Assembly: GCF_027497495.1 (NCBI RefSeq)
Contig: NZ_CP114205.1
Span: 2,666,001 to 2,730,000, forward strand
Direction of reading: 5' to 3'
DNA length: 64,000 nt
Source of the DNA: Streptomyces tubercidicus
Lineage (GTDB): Bacteria > Actinomycetota > Actinomycetes > Streptomycetales > Streptomycetaceae
Position 1 is the stretch's first letter; each line of letters starts with the position of its first letter. Under the pieces are notes generated by a model that was given only the letters and a program-made list of their open reading frames with translations, was not told the origin of the DNA and made no database searches. Positions 1 to 10,541 of this stretch are shown here, piece after piece. A program made the position numbers and the translations under genes.

Positions 1-265
1 CCGGTCCGCGGTGCGTTCCGGCCACCGGGCCCGCGGCGACCGGAACCGGAAGCTCCCCAACCGGCCGTGTGTTACCCACAGTTGCCATCTACGGCCGGGA
101 TTCACGCGGCGTAATCGGGGAAGTCACTACTTCGCACGGCTTTTCGCCCGGCACCGGGTTCCAGGGAGCCCCAGCTGCCCGATTCCGCGGACCGGCGGCC
201 GTGTTCCGGACCACGGTCCATGTCTCCCGTCTGCGCACGCATCGTGAAGGCCATGAGGTAAAGCG

Positions 266-1147
266 ATGTCGGAATACCTTTCGGTCGCCCGCCGGATGTG
301 GCACCTGCTGGAGCCACTGCACGCCACGCTGTACTTCGCCCCCGAGGCGCGCCAGATAGCCGCCGACCTCGGCCATGACGTGGCGTCCCGCTGGCCCAGC
401 TACTTCGCCTGGCGTACGGCTCCGCTGGGCGCCGCCGGGCCCGAACTGGTCGCCGCGACGTACTACACCTTCAGCCCGCGGATGATCTCCCGCTACCTCC
501 CACGGATCTGGACCGTCGCGGAACCGGCCAAGGTGCTGGACGCCCGGCTGCTGGCGATGGACCGTGCGCTGACCGCCCTCGTCGACGGCCGGCTGACCAC
601 CGCACAGCTCACCGAGGCGGCCGGGCTGGCCCGCCAGGCCGCCGAGAACGCCGGTCCCGCCGCCCGCCCGCTGGCCGCCGCCAACCGCGATCTGCCCTGG
701 CCGGACGCGCCGCATCTGGTGCTCTGGCAGGCCGCGACCGTCCTCCGTGAACACCGCGGCGACGGCCATCTGGCGGCCCTGCTGACCTGCGAACTCGACC
801 CCTGTGAGGCCCTGGTGTCGTTCGCCGCGATCGGTGCCGCACCGGCCGCCGACTTCGTGGGGCGCGGCTGGAGCGCCCAGGAGTGGAGCGACGCCCGGCA
901 CCGCCTCGCCGCCCGTGGCTGGATCGCCCCGGACGGCACCGCGACCGACCGCGCCCACAAGGAGCGCGAGGCGATCGAGCGGACAACCGACCGGCTGGCG
1001 GCCGGACCATGGCGGGCACTGGGCCACTCCCGCGCCGAACGGCTGGCCCACCTGCTCCACCCGCTGCTCGCCGCGGTCTTCGAGGCCGGATATCTTCCGC
1101 GGCACAGCACGCTGGGCATCGGGAGGGTGAAGGTCCGCTACCCGTAG
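266..1147 (+). CDS. SCO6745 family protein
   Basis: A 293-residue soluble protein that resembles the actinobacterial SCO6745 family, whose members have a winged-helix-like C-terminal part and no established biochemical role. The N-terminal half is helical and aromatic-rich. It contains an Ala-rich segment around residues 115-150 and a Trp-rich stretch (GRGWSAQEW) near residue 200. There is no signal peptide or membrane segment. The start is supported by a GAGGTAAAG ribosome site just upstream. It stands alone, with convergent neighbours downstream. The family call comes from overall look and length, so function is unassigned. Confidence 0.75.
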   Translation: MSEYLSVARRMWHLLEPLHATLYFAPEARQIAADLGHDVASRWPSYFAWRTAPLGAAGPELVAATYYTFSPRMISRYLPRIWTVAEPAKVLDARLLAMDRALTALVDGRLTTAQLTEAAGLARQAAENAGPAARPLAAANRDLPWPDAPHLVLWQAATVLREHRGDGHLAALLTCELDPCEALVSFAAIGAAPAADFVGRGWSAQEWSDARHRLAARGWIAPDGTATDRAHKEREAIERTTDRLAAGPWRALGHSRAERLAHLLHPLLAAVFEAGYLPRHSTLGIGRVKVRYP

Positions 1148-1250
1148 GGGCGGGCACAGCCGGGCCACCACACGGGGGCCGCCGACGGCCATGAGGCGCC
1201 CCCTACACCCCCCGGCCCACCGGGCCCACCTGCCTGCCCGCCCACCCGGC

Positions 1251-1814
1251 TCAACTCGCCCGCTTGCCCCGCACCCCGTCCAGCAACCGCACCACCGCGT
1301 CATGGGTCACCCCGTGATCGGCGAGCACCGCGGCGGCCGCTCCGGGCCTGGCGGTCAGCGCGAGCAGCAGATGCTCATCGCCCAGCGACCGCTCGCCCCG
1401 GCCGGCCGCGATCCGCAGGGCGCGCTCCAGTACGGCCTTCGCCTCGGCGGTGAAGGGCCGGCGCACCCGCTTCCGGCGCCCGGCCGTCCCGTCGGCGGCC
1501 AGCGCGCCCACCCCGTGGGCCTCCTCCACCCGCGCCACGATCGCGTCGATATCGATCCCCATCCCGGCCAGCGCCGCCGCGTCCGCCGTCGAGACCCCGC
1601 CGCGCCGCCGCACCTCCGCGAGGGCGTCCGCCACCGACTCCCGCCGCTCGTGGACACCGAGCGCGGCGAGCACCCCGGCGGCCGGTGAGTCCGTCCGCTC
1701 CAGCAGCGCGAGCAGCAGCTCCGGTTCGCCGATCGTGCCGCTTCCGCCGCGATCCGCCTGCTCCGCCGCGCCGCGCACCACCGCGCGCGCCCCGGCCGTG
1801 AACCTCTCGAACAT
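1251..1814 (-). CDS. Clp N-terminal-domain protein
   Basis: A 187-residue protein made only of Clp repeat (Clp_N) sequence, with two copies: about residues 1-75 (FERFTAGARAVVRGA) and about residues 110-185 (FTAEAKAVLERALRIA). No AAA+ ATPase domain follows, so it is not an unfoldase itself. Such stand-alone Clp_N proteins are thought to bind substrates or act as partners of Clp systems; the role here is inferred. Its ATG overlaps the stop codon of the upstream HTH gene (TGATG), so the two are translationally coupled and probably act together. Confidence 0.85.
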   Translation of the reverse strand: MFERFTAGARAVVRGAAEQADRGGSGTIGEPELLLALLERTDSPAAGVLAALGVHERRESVADALAEVRRRGGVSTADAAALAGMGIDIDAIVARVEEAHGVGALAADGTAGRRKRVRRPFTAEAKAVLERALRIAAGRGERSLGDEHLLLALTARPGAAAAVLADHGVTHDAVVRLLDGVRGKRAS

Positions 1815-2023
1815 CAGCGCCTCCCGTGCTTCTTGTGCACTGCCTGCCTGCTGACACCCAGCTCCGCCGCGATCTCCTGCCATGACCAGCCCTGCGCGCG
1901 GGCGCTGCGCACCTGCACGGCTTCGAGCTGCTCCAGCAGCCGACGGAGCGCGGCCACGGCGCGGAGCCCGACCCTGGGGTCCCGATCGCCGGCCCGCTCG
2001 GCGAGATCCGTTGCTTCGGTCAT
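1814..2023 (-). CDS. small helix-turn-helix protein
   Basis: A 69-residue DNA-binding protein. A helix-turn-helix of the sigma-70 region 4 / AsnC-like type is visible at the C-terminus (GWSWQEIAAELGVSRQAVHKK), preceded by a helix that may mediate dimerisation. The ATG at 2023 was chosen over an in-frame ATG at 2059 because a well-spaced promoter ends just before it, which would give a leaderless transcript. Its stop overlaps the start of the Clp_N gene. It probably represses its own operon through the two inverted repeats directly upstream. Confidence 0.85.
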   Translation of the reverse strand: MTEATDLAERAGDRDPRVGLRAVAALRRLLEQLEAVQVRSARAQGWSWQEIAAELGVSRQAVHKKHGRR

Positions 2024-2027
2024 AGAC

Positions 2028-2070
2028 GTCAATGTACGTTGACACCCCTCAGGCGTCAACCATCATTGAC
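2028..2070 (-). promoter_or_regulatory. promoter with paired operator for HTH/Clp_N genes
   Basis: On the minus strand a -35 TTGACG (2059-2054) and a -10 TACATT (2036-2031) are separated by 17 bp, placing the predicted transcript start at or next to the ATG at 2023. Two inverted repeats of the form GTCAA-N6-TTGAC lie at 2028-2043 and 2055-2070, 27 bp apart, one over each promoter element. The layout suggests autoregulation by the HTH protein; this is inferred. Confidence 0.6.
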
Positions 2071-2123
2071 ACGCTGGGCACAACTCGGCCTGAAGCAAGC
2101 ACACTTGAGTGGACGCGGGGGAA

Positions 2124-2744
2124 TCAGCCCGCAGGCCGGGCAGGATCGGCGGCGGCCAGGGCGATCACCGCCGCAACACCCTCCGTCCACAGCTCGACGG
2201 GCCCCGCATCCGGCCCCGCCACCAGCGCCGCGTCGAACCGCGCCAGCCGCACCGCGGGTTCACCGGCCGCACCCAGCCGGGTCTCCCCCTCGACGGCCAC
2301 GACCAGTACGGCCTCCGGACCGTCGGCGCCACCGCCGTACGCCCCCCGGACCGGCTCCACCACCCGGCTCCCCCGCACCATCTCCACCGTCGCGTCCGCC
2401 CGCCCCTCCCGCAGCATCACATTGAGGTTGACGACGGGGCCGTCCAGCAGCCGGGAGCCGGTGTCCGCGCCGCCGGGGAAGGCGAACGGGCGGCAGCGGT
2501 CCGGGAGGAGCCGGGTGGTGCCGTCCACCGTCAGCTCCAGCCCGGCGCCGTCGACGACGGTGAGGATCCGCCGGACACCGGGCAGCGGGGAGTACGGCCC
2601 GTCCCGGGTGACGTCCGCCAGGCTGACCCGCCAGGCGAAGGTGTCCCAGCCGGCGCCCGGCGGGTGGACGGCGACCTCCCGGGTCACCCCGCCGCCGTTG
2701 CTCCATGGCGTGGCGGGGCGCCCCGCCGCCCGCAGGATCCGCAT
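2124..2744 (-). CDS. HutD/Ves family protein
   Basis: A 206-residue cupin-fold protein of the HutD (Ves) family. Family signatures are visible: TPWSNGGGVTREVA near the N-terminus, a WRVSLADV segment, and FPGG followed by NLNVM. HutD proteins are associated with histidine utilisation or temperature response in some bacteria, but no biochemical activity is settled. No hut genes are adjacent. The gene ends about 100 bp from the leaderless HTH promoter, which is transcribed in the same direction from farther downstream. Confidence 0.8.
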   Translation of the reverse strand: MRILRAAGRPATPWSNGGGVTREVAVHPPGAGWDTFAWRVSLADVTRDGPYSPLPGVRRILTVVDGAGLELTVDGTTRLLPDRCRPFAFPGGADTGSRLLDGPVVNLNVMLREGRADATVEMVRGSRVVEPVRGAYGGGADGPEAVLVVAVEGETRLGAAGEPAVRLARFDAALVAGPDAGPVELWTEGVAAVIALAAADPARPAG

Positions 2745-2819
2745 GTTCCGCAGCCTTCCGATGAGGAGTTGCCGGCCCGTCGGCCCGTCAGGCCGTACGC
2801 CCGCCAGGCCGCCCGCCCG

Positions 2820-3782
2820 TCAGACAGTCAGCACGATCTTGCCGAACAGCTCGCCCTGCGCCATCTTGGTGAACCCCTCACGCGCCCGGTCCAGCGGCAG
2901 CGTCGAGTCGATGACCGGCCGGATGCCCTTGGCCGCGCAGAAGCTGAGCAGCGACGCCAGCTCCTCCTTGCTGCCCATCGTGGAGCCGACGATCTTCAGC
3001 TCCAGGAAGAAGATCCGGTTGAGCTCCCCGCTCTTCGGGGTGAAGCCGCTGGTGGCGCCCGAGATGACCAGGGTGCCGCCGGGGCGCAGCGACTTGACGG
3101 AGTGCGACCAGGTGGCGGCGCCGACCGTCTCGATCACCGCGTCCACCCGCTGCGGCAGCCGCTCACCGGTCGCGAACACCGCCTCGGCGCCCAGCTCCAG
3201 GGCGCGCTTGCGCTTGGCCTCGTCCCGGCTGGTGGCGAAGATCCGGAGCCCGGCCGCGGCGCCCAGCACGATGGCGGCGGTCGCCACCCCGCCGCCCGCG
3301 CCCTGCACCAGAACGCTGTCCCCGGGCCGTACGCCTCCGTTGGTGAACAGCATCCGGTACGCGGTCAGCCAGGCGGTGGGCAGACAGGCGGCCTCCTCGA
3401 AGGACAGCTCCTTCGGCTTGGGCAGCACGTTCCAGGAGGGGACGGTGACCTGCTCGGCGAACGTGCCCTGGTAGCGCTCGGTGAGGATGGAGGGCTTCTC
3501 CTTGGGGCCGACGCCGTGGCCGGTCTGCCCGATGACGGAGTGCAGGACGACCTCGTTGCCGTCCGCGTCCACCCCGGCGGCATCGCAGCCGAGGATCATC
3601 GGCAGCGTCTCCTCGGTGATGCCCACCCCGCGCAGCGACCACAGGTCGTGGTGGTTGAGGGAGGCGGCCTTGACGTTGACGGTCGTCCAGCCGGGACGTT
3701 CGCCGGGGGCCGGGCGCTCCCCCAATTCGAGGCCGTTCAGCGGCTGGTCACGGTCGATACGGGCGGCGTAGGCAGCAAACAT
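2820..3782 (-). CDS. zinc-binding-type (MDR) dehydrogenase / quinone oxidoreductase
   Basis: A 320-residue medium-chain dehydrogenase/reductase. The N-terminal GroES-like domain carries SLNHHDLWSL. The nucleotide-binding domain has the fingerprint VLVQGAGGGVATAA (about residues 155-170), followed by FATSRDEAKRKRALELGA, typical of NAD(P)H-dependent quinone or enone reductases. The structural zinc cysteine cluster of true alcohol dehydrogenases is absent, so a zinc-free quinone-reductase type is more likely. The substrate is unknown. It lies upstream of hutD in the same direction, with a 75-bp gap. Confidence 0.85.
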   Translation of the reverse strand: MFAAYAARIDRDQPLNGLELGERPAPGERPGWTTVNVKAASLNHHDLWSLRGVGITEETLPMILGCDAAGVDADGNEVVLHSVIGQTGHGVGPKEKPSILTERYQGTFAEQVTVPSWNVLPKPKELSFEEAACLPTAWLTAYRMLFTNGGVRPGDSVLVQGAGGGVATAAIVLGAAAGLRIFATSRDEAKRKRALELGAEAVFATGERLPQRVDAVIETVGAATWSHSVKSLRPGGTLVISGATSGFTPKSGELNRIFFLELKIVGSTMGSKEELASLLSFCAAKGIRPVIDSTLPLDRAREGFTKMAQGELFGKIVLTV

Positions 3783-3858
3783 GATCCCAAGTTAGGCCGC
3801 GGCCGGGCGCTGCGGTACCGCGCGGGGGTGTGACACGCGCCGCGCCGTGCCATCGCAA

Positions 3859-3900
3859 CGGGCCGGGCCCGCACCCCGTGAGAGGTGCGGGCCCGGCCCG
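3859..3900. terminator. strong hairpin between malic enzyme and dehydrogenase genes
   Basis: Two perfectly complementary 17-base arms (3859-3875 and 3884-3900) flank an 8-base loop, just past the stop codon of the malic enzyme gene. There is no clear T-tract, as is common in Streptomyces terminators. Confidence 0.75.
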
Positions 3901-3928
3901 TGGGTGTGCGCCCCGTGCGGGGTCGCGG

Positions 3929-5152
<1,224 letters not shown>

Positions 5153-5681
5153 TTGTCATACCCCTTTTATTCGTAAATCTGCTGAGGGTGGCCACTCCCT
5201 GGTTGAGGGGTGGGCGGGCACCGCGTCCGCGCCCTGCGCAGCAGATGCCTGCCGCGCGGGGGGAGGTACGGACGCCGGGCGCGCCGCACACGCGCCCTGA
5301 GCCCCGGATGAGGGGTGTAACGCACCTTTCTACCTGACGGGCGCGCGCCCCGACGAGTCAGATTCATTACTCTCGGGTTCAGAGTTCCGACAATAACCGC
5401 GAAATACACAAAAACCGCAGAAGAGCCCCCGCCCCGGCTCTCCGGGTTCCGCGCGGCCCGGGGCGGTCCGGGCCGCCGGTACGGTCCGGCGGCGCATGAG
5501 GTCCTTGTGGCACCCGCCCGCCACCTCGCCGTCTCCGTCCGTTATCCGATTTTGACCTGAACGACAGTCCGAATACCGGAGTGCGGATGGCAGGATTCCG
5601 TCACCAACCGAGGTCGCGACGCCCGAAGGTGTGCCGCCGGCCCTTTTGTCACGTCAGCTTCTCCACCGCAGGAGGCTCAGC
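5153..5681. other. 529-bp divergent intergenic region
   Basis: Separates the malic enzyme gene from the ABC importer operon and must hold both promoters. The centre (about 5355-5420) is noticeably less GC-rich than its surroundings, as expected for a promoter region. I found no convincing RNA gene, riboswitch or small ORF. A GGAGG ribosome site lies at 5671-5675, just before the importer start. Confidence 0.5.
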
Positions 5682-6653
5682 ATGACCGCAAGCACCACCC
5701 GTCGCACGGCCGCCGGCAGGTCTCGTACAGCCGTGGCCGCCGCGACCGCGGTCGCCGCCTCGCTGCTGTTGCTCAGCGCCTGCGGCGACCAGACGAATGA
5801 GGCCATCGCCAAGCGCGAGGCGAAGAAGACCCGCAATGTTCACGCCCCGTTGTTCAAGAAGCTGCCCAAGGACGTCCAGGAGAAGGGCTTCCTCCAGGTC
5901 GGCTCGGACATCACCTACAAGCCGGTGGAGTTCCGCTCCAACGGCAAGATCGAGGGCATCGACCCGGATCTCGCGGCGGCGATGAGCAAGGAGCTGGGCA
6001 TCAAGCTCAACTTCAACAACGCCACCTTCGACACCCTCATGGGCGGCCTGAAGTCCAAGCGCTACGACATCGCGATGTCGGCGATGACGGACACCAAGGA
6101 GCGCCAGGAGGGCATCGACAGCAACACCGGCAAGAAGATCGGCAAGGGCGTCGACTTCATCGACTACCTCAACGTCGGTGTCTCGCTCTACACCCGCAAG
6201 GGCAAGACCAACGGCGTCGACGGCTGGGAAACGCTGTGCGGCAAGAAGATCGCGGTGCAGCGCGGCACGGTCTCGCACGACCTGGCCAAGGACAAGTCGA
6301 AGGCCTGTGAGTCCAACGACTCGGAGCCGATCTCGATCGAGGCGTTCGACAACGACTCCGAGGCCCAGACCCGGCTGCGTACCGGCGGCGTGGACGCCGT
6401 CTCCAGCGACTACCCGGTCGCGGCGTACGCGGTGAAGGTCTCCGGAGGCGGCAAGGACTTCCAGATGGTCGGCGGCGCGCCGCTGAAGGCGGCCCCGTAC
6501 GGCATCGCGGTCCCCAAGGGCCAGGAACGGCTGCGGGACGCGCTGCAGGCCGCCGTGGAAGCCACGATCAAGAACGGCTCGTACGCCAAGGTCCTGGACA
6601 AGTGGGACGTCAAGGATGCCGCGGTCAAGAAGGTGCAGCTCAACGGCGGCTGA
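5682..6653 (+). CDS. glutamate-type ABC transporter substrate-binding lipoprotein
   Basis: A 323-residue extracellular solute-binding protein of family 3. It has a twin-basic lipoprotein signal peptide with lipobox LLLSAC, so it is anchored outside the membrane. Family motifs are LQVGSDITYKPVEF and GIDPDLAAAMSKELGI, as in polar amino-acid binding proteins. It captures glutamate or a related amino acid for the permease and ATPase encoded next. The ATG at 5682 was chosen because of the GGAGG seven bases upstream and the proper signal peptide. First gene of a three-gene operon. Confidence 0.9.
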   Translation: MTASTTRRTAAGRSRTAVAAATAVAASLLLLSACGDQTNEAIAKREAKKTRNVHAPLFKKLPKDVQEKGFLQVGSDITYKPVEFRSNGKIEGIDPDLAAAMSKELGIKLNFNNATFDTLMGGLKSKRYDIAMSAMTDTKERQEGIDSNTGKKIGKGVDFIDYLNVGVSLYTRKGKTNGVDGWETLCGKKIAVQRGTVSHDLAKDKSKACESNDSEPISIEAFDNDSEAQTRLRTGGVDAVSSDYPVAAYAVKVSGGGKDFQMVGGAPLKAAPYGIAVPKGQERLRDALQAAVEATIKNGSYAKVLDKWDVKDAAVKKVQLNGG

Positions 6654-6715
6654 GCCGCCGCACGCCGCCCCGTCCGCCCCGCGCACCTCCCGCCGAATGC
6701 TGAAAGGCAACACCC

Positions 6716-7644
6716 GTGTCAGTTGACGTCGACAAGTCGGCACAGCCGCCGGCCGATGCTCCGCCGCCCCAGTCCCTCAAAGCCATCCCGGTACGCCATT
6801 ACGGACGCTGGGTGGCGGCGATCGTCGTCATCGGGCTGATCCTCCTGCTCGGCAGGGCCTTCGCCACCGCGGACGTCAACTGGGACGCCATCCCCCAGTA
6901 CATGTTCAACGCGGACATCCTCAAGGGCCTGCGCAACACCCTGCTGATCACCGTGCTCTCGATGATCATCGGCATCGTCGGCGGGGTGATCCTGGCCGTG
7001 ATGCGCCAGTCCAAGAACCCGGTCACCTCGACGGTCGCCTGGTTCTACGTCTGGTTCTTCCGCGGTACGCCGGTCTATGTCCAGCTGTTCCTGTGGTTCA
7101 ACCTGGGCCTCGTCTTCCAGTACATCGACATCATGCCGATCTACAAGGACGAGTGGTCGGACTTCATGACCCCGTTCCTGTGCGCGCTGCTGGGCCTGGG
7201 CCTCAACGAGGCCGCGTACATGGCGGAGATCTGCCGGGCCGGCCTCAACGCGGTCGACGAGGGCCAGACCGAGGCGGCGCACGCGCTGGGCATGAGCCAC
7301 GCCAAAACGCTGCGCCGGATCATCGTGCCGCAGGCGATGCGGGTGATCGTGCCGCCGACCGGCAACGAGGTCATCAATATGCTGAAGACGTCCTCGCTGG
7401 TCATCGCCGTGCAGTACTACGATTTGCTGCAGGCGGCGCAGAACGTCGGGCGGGACTCCGGCGTCGTGGTCGAAATGCTGATCCTCGCGGCCGCCTGGTA
7501 CCTCATCGCCACCACGGTGCTCAGCATCGGCCAGTACTACCTGGAGCGCTACTACGCCCGTGGCTCCAGCCGCCAGCTCCCGCTCACTCCGCTCCAGCGC
7601 GCCAAGGCAAAGCTGTCCGGCGGCTTCAACCGTGGAGGGGTCGC

Positions 7645-7648
<4 letters not shown>
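6716..7648 (+). CDS. polar amino-acid ABC transporter permease
   Basis: A 310-residue HisM/GlnP-type permease. It has about five to six membrane segments and the cytoplasmic EAA loop ([24 protein letters not shown], about residues 170-193), which contacts the ATPase. The N-terminal MSVDVDK tail is cytosolic. A GTG start with GAAAGG upstream is used. With only one permease gene in the operon, the channel is probably a homodimer. Its stop codon overlaps the ATPase start (ATGA). Confidence 0.9.
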
Positions 7649-8451
<803 letters not shown>

Positions 8452-8472
8452 CGCGCGGTCAGCGGACGCGGT

Positions 8473-8511
8473 GCGCGCCGCCCCGGTGGAGGTTCCGCCG
8501 GGGCGGCGCGC
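8473..8511. terminator. bidirectional hairpin after the ABC operon
   Basis: 14-base perfectly paired arms (8473-8486 and 8498-8511) lie between the convergent ABC importer ATPase gene and methyltransferase gene, so it can stop transcription from both sides. Confidence 0.7.
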
Positions 8512-8531
8512 GTATGTGCCGCCGGGCCGGT

Positions 8532-9293
8532 CTACTTCAGGCCCAGCACCAGCGCGTCGGTGGGCGAGGCCCACACCGGCCGGGCCTCCGCGAAGCCCGC
8601 ATCGCGCAGCACCGCGGAGTGCCAGGCGGCCGACGGGGTGTCGCCGTCCGCATGCTCGCCGTAGATCTCGAAGCGCTCGGCGGTCGGCGCGGCCAGCCGC
8701 GGGTCGGCGGCCGCCAGCTGCCACCACTCGGCCCAGTCGACGGCACCGGCCGCCTTCGCCGCCTCCTGGCGGGCATGCCGGAAGGCCCGCTCGGCGGCGT
8801 TGATCCGCGGGGTGCCCTCGTCGGGCATGTGGTCGGCGTTCATGAAGACCCCGCCGTCCCGCACCAGCCCGGCGAGCTGCCCGTAGAGCGCGCGCAGATC
8901 CTCGCTGTACAGCCAGTGCAGCGCGGTGGCGGTGAGCACCGCGTCGTATGAGTCGTGCGGCAGCTTCGCCGTCCAGTGGGGGTCCTTGAGATCGGCCCGT
9001 ACGAAGCGGACCCGGGGCTCGCCTTCGAAGTACCCTTCCGCGATGGCCAGCAGCGCGGGATCCAGATCGACGCCCACACTTTCGGCCTTGGGGAAACGCT
9101 TCAGCAGCCGGTCGGAGATACTGCCCGTACCGCATGCCAGATCCAGTACCCGGGGCTCGGGACCCACCAGTGCCTCGACCATGTCCAGCATCACCCGGAA
9201 CCGCTCCTCGCGGTCGGGGAGGTACCACTCCTGCTGGCGGTCCCAACTGTTCTGCCACGCTTGCCAATCGGCGCCGACAACGGACTCGGTCAT
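8532..9293 (-). CDS. class I SAM-dependent methyltransferase
   Basis: A 253-residue Rossmann-fold methyltransferase. Motif I is VLDLACGTGSISDRLL (about residues 54-69), followed by the acidic VGVDLDP that binds the SAM ribose, and post-motif DAVLTATALHWL, the pattern of the trans-aconitate/UbiE-like group. The substrate cannot be read from sequence. It is divergent from the CGNR gene across a short spacer that holds an inverted repeat. Confidence 0.85.
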   Translation of the reverse strand: MTESVVGADWQAWQNSWDRQQEWYLPDREERFRVMLDMVEALVGPEPRVLDLACGTGSISDRLLKRFPKAESVGVDLDPALLAIAEGYFEGEPRVRFVRADLKDPHWTAKLPHDSYDAVLTATALHWLYSEDLRALYGQLAGLVRDGGVFMNADHMPDEGTPRINAAERAFRHARQEAAKAAGAVDWAEWWQLAAADPRLAAPTAERFEIYGEHADGDTPSAAWHSAVLRDAGFAEARPVWASPTDALVLGLK

Positions 9294-9321
9294 CGCTTCC
9301 CCTCCAGGCCGTAATACCCTC

Positions 9322-9344
9322 GTAGTGAGGACACCCCTTACTAC
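9322..9344. promoter_or_regulatory. inverted repeat between methyltransferase and CGNR gene
   Basis: 9-base arms GTAGTGAGG (9322-9330) and CCTTACTAC (9336-9344), with one mismatch and a 5-base spacer, sit in the 94-bp divergent spacer. Such a site could be an operator for the CGNR protein or another regulator. The binding protein is not known. Confidence 0.4.
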
Positions 9345-9387
9345 AGGAACGCACCCGAACCTTAGCCTCCGCCCGTAAGGACTACAA

Positions 9388-10017
9388 GTGGAACTGACCT
9401 ATTACTCGGACTATGCCGTGCGACTGGTCAACACCGAACAGCCCGAGCGCGGCACCGACACCCTCACCTCGGTCGAGGTCGTAAGGGATCTCTTCGGTCC
9501 GGCCCAGCAGGCCGCCCGGCGCGCCACCGACAGCGACGTCACGCGGCTGCGTACGGTCCGCGCCCGGCTGCGCGCCGTCTTCGAGGCCGCCGACGCCGGC
9601 GACGAAGTACTGGCCGTGGACCTGCTCAACGCCCTGATGATGGAGTTCCCGGTCAGCCCGCAGATCTCCGGCCACGAATTCCGCGATGACAACGGCCGCC
9701 CCGACTGGCACATGCACATCGCCGACCACGCCGCCAACGCGACAGCCGGCTTCACCGCGACCGCCTGCATGGGCCTGGCCTTCCACCTCACCGAACTGGG
9801 CGTGGACCGGCTGGGCATCTGCGAGGCGCGGCCCTGCCGCAACGTCTACCTGGACACCTCGACCAACCGCTCCCGGCGCTACTGCTCCGACCGCTGCGCC
9901 ACCCGCGCCAATGTCGCCGCCTACCGCGCCCGCAAGCGCCTGGAGAACGAGCGCGCGGCCCTCACCGGCCGGACCGCCGACACCACCCAGGAGAGCACCC
10001 CGGCCACCGACCGCTGA
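9388..10017 (+). CDS. CGNR zinc-finger domain regulator
   Basis: A 209-residue protein with an ABATE (RsfB-like stress-associated) N-terminal domain and a C-terminal CGNR-type zinc finger. In the finger, Cys occurs in GICEARPCRNVYLD and in SRRYCSDRCATRANVAAYRARK, giving a C-x4-C / C-x3-C metal site next to basic residues. These are predicted DNA-binding regulators. It uses a GTG start. The last 97 bases overlap, antisense, the 3' end of sodX. Regulation target unknown. Confidence 0.88.
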   Translation: MELTYYSDYAVRLVNTEQPERGTDTLTSVEVVRDLFGPAQQAARRATDSDVTRLRTVRARLRAVFEAADAGDEVLAVDLLNALMMEFPVSPQISGHEFRDDNGRPDWHMHIADHAANATAGFTATACMGLAFHLTELGVDRLGICEARPCRNVYLDTSTNRSRRYCSDRCATRANVAAYRARKRLENERAALTGRTADTTQESTPATDR

Positions 10018-10385
10018 ATCCCCCGCGGCGGCCGCACCCGCACCCAGGCACGGGCGATGACCAGTTCGTCCGGAACCACCCCGAATTCCCGGCTGTCGTT
10101 CTCGACGAACGGGTTGTCCCCCTGCACCCACCAGCCGCCGTCCCGCCGCTGCACGGCCCGCTTGACGATCAGCAGATCCTGCCGGAACGGATGCCGCAGC
10201 ACGACCACGTCACCGGGCCGCACCACCGCCCCGTACCGCACCACCAGCTGGTCGCCGGGCTGCAGCGTCGGCACCATCGACGGGTTGTACACCTCGGCCA
10301 GCCCGAAGGCACGCAGAAGCCCGCCACGCTCCTGCCCCGCGCCCGCGCCCCGCTCCGGCTCGCGCTCATGCACCCGCTCCGGCAT
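9921..10385 (-). CDS. sodX: nickel-type superoxide dismutase maturation protease
   Basis: A 154-residue S26 signal-peptidase-like protease. It has the catalytic Ser in NPSMVPTLQPGD and the general-base Lys in LLIVKRAVQRRDGGWWVQGDN, with the box E GDN motif. SodX removes the N-terminal propeptide of SodN so that His1 of the mature enzyme can bind nickel. It is divergent from sodN, the usual arrangement. The ATG at 10385 has GGGAGG in front; an in-frame GTG lies at 10412. The basic C-terminal tail overlaps the CGNR gene on the other strand. Confidence 0.85.
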   Translation of the reverse strand: MPERVHEREPERGAGAGQERGGLLRAFGLAEVYNPSMVPTLQPGDQLVVRYGAVVRPGDVVVLRHPFRQDLLIVKRAVQRRDGGWWVQGDNPFVENDSREFGVVPDELVIARAWVRVRPPRGIQRSVAGVLSWVVSAVRPVRAARSFSRRLRAR

Positions 10386-10541
10386 CCGTACCTCCCGGTC
10401 CGTCCTGCTCACCGGCCCATCCTCCAACAGTCCGAGCACGCCACCGGACTTTTGCCCTAAGACCCCCGGCCCGCCCGAGAAAAGCCTTCCTGCACCGAGT
10501 AATCTCGCACCTGAGAAGACGATCACGAGGAAGGACTGAAC

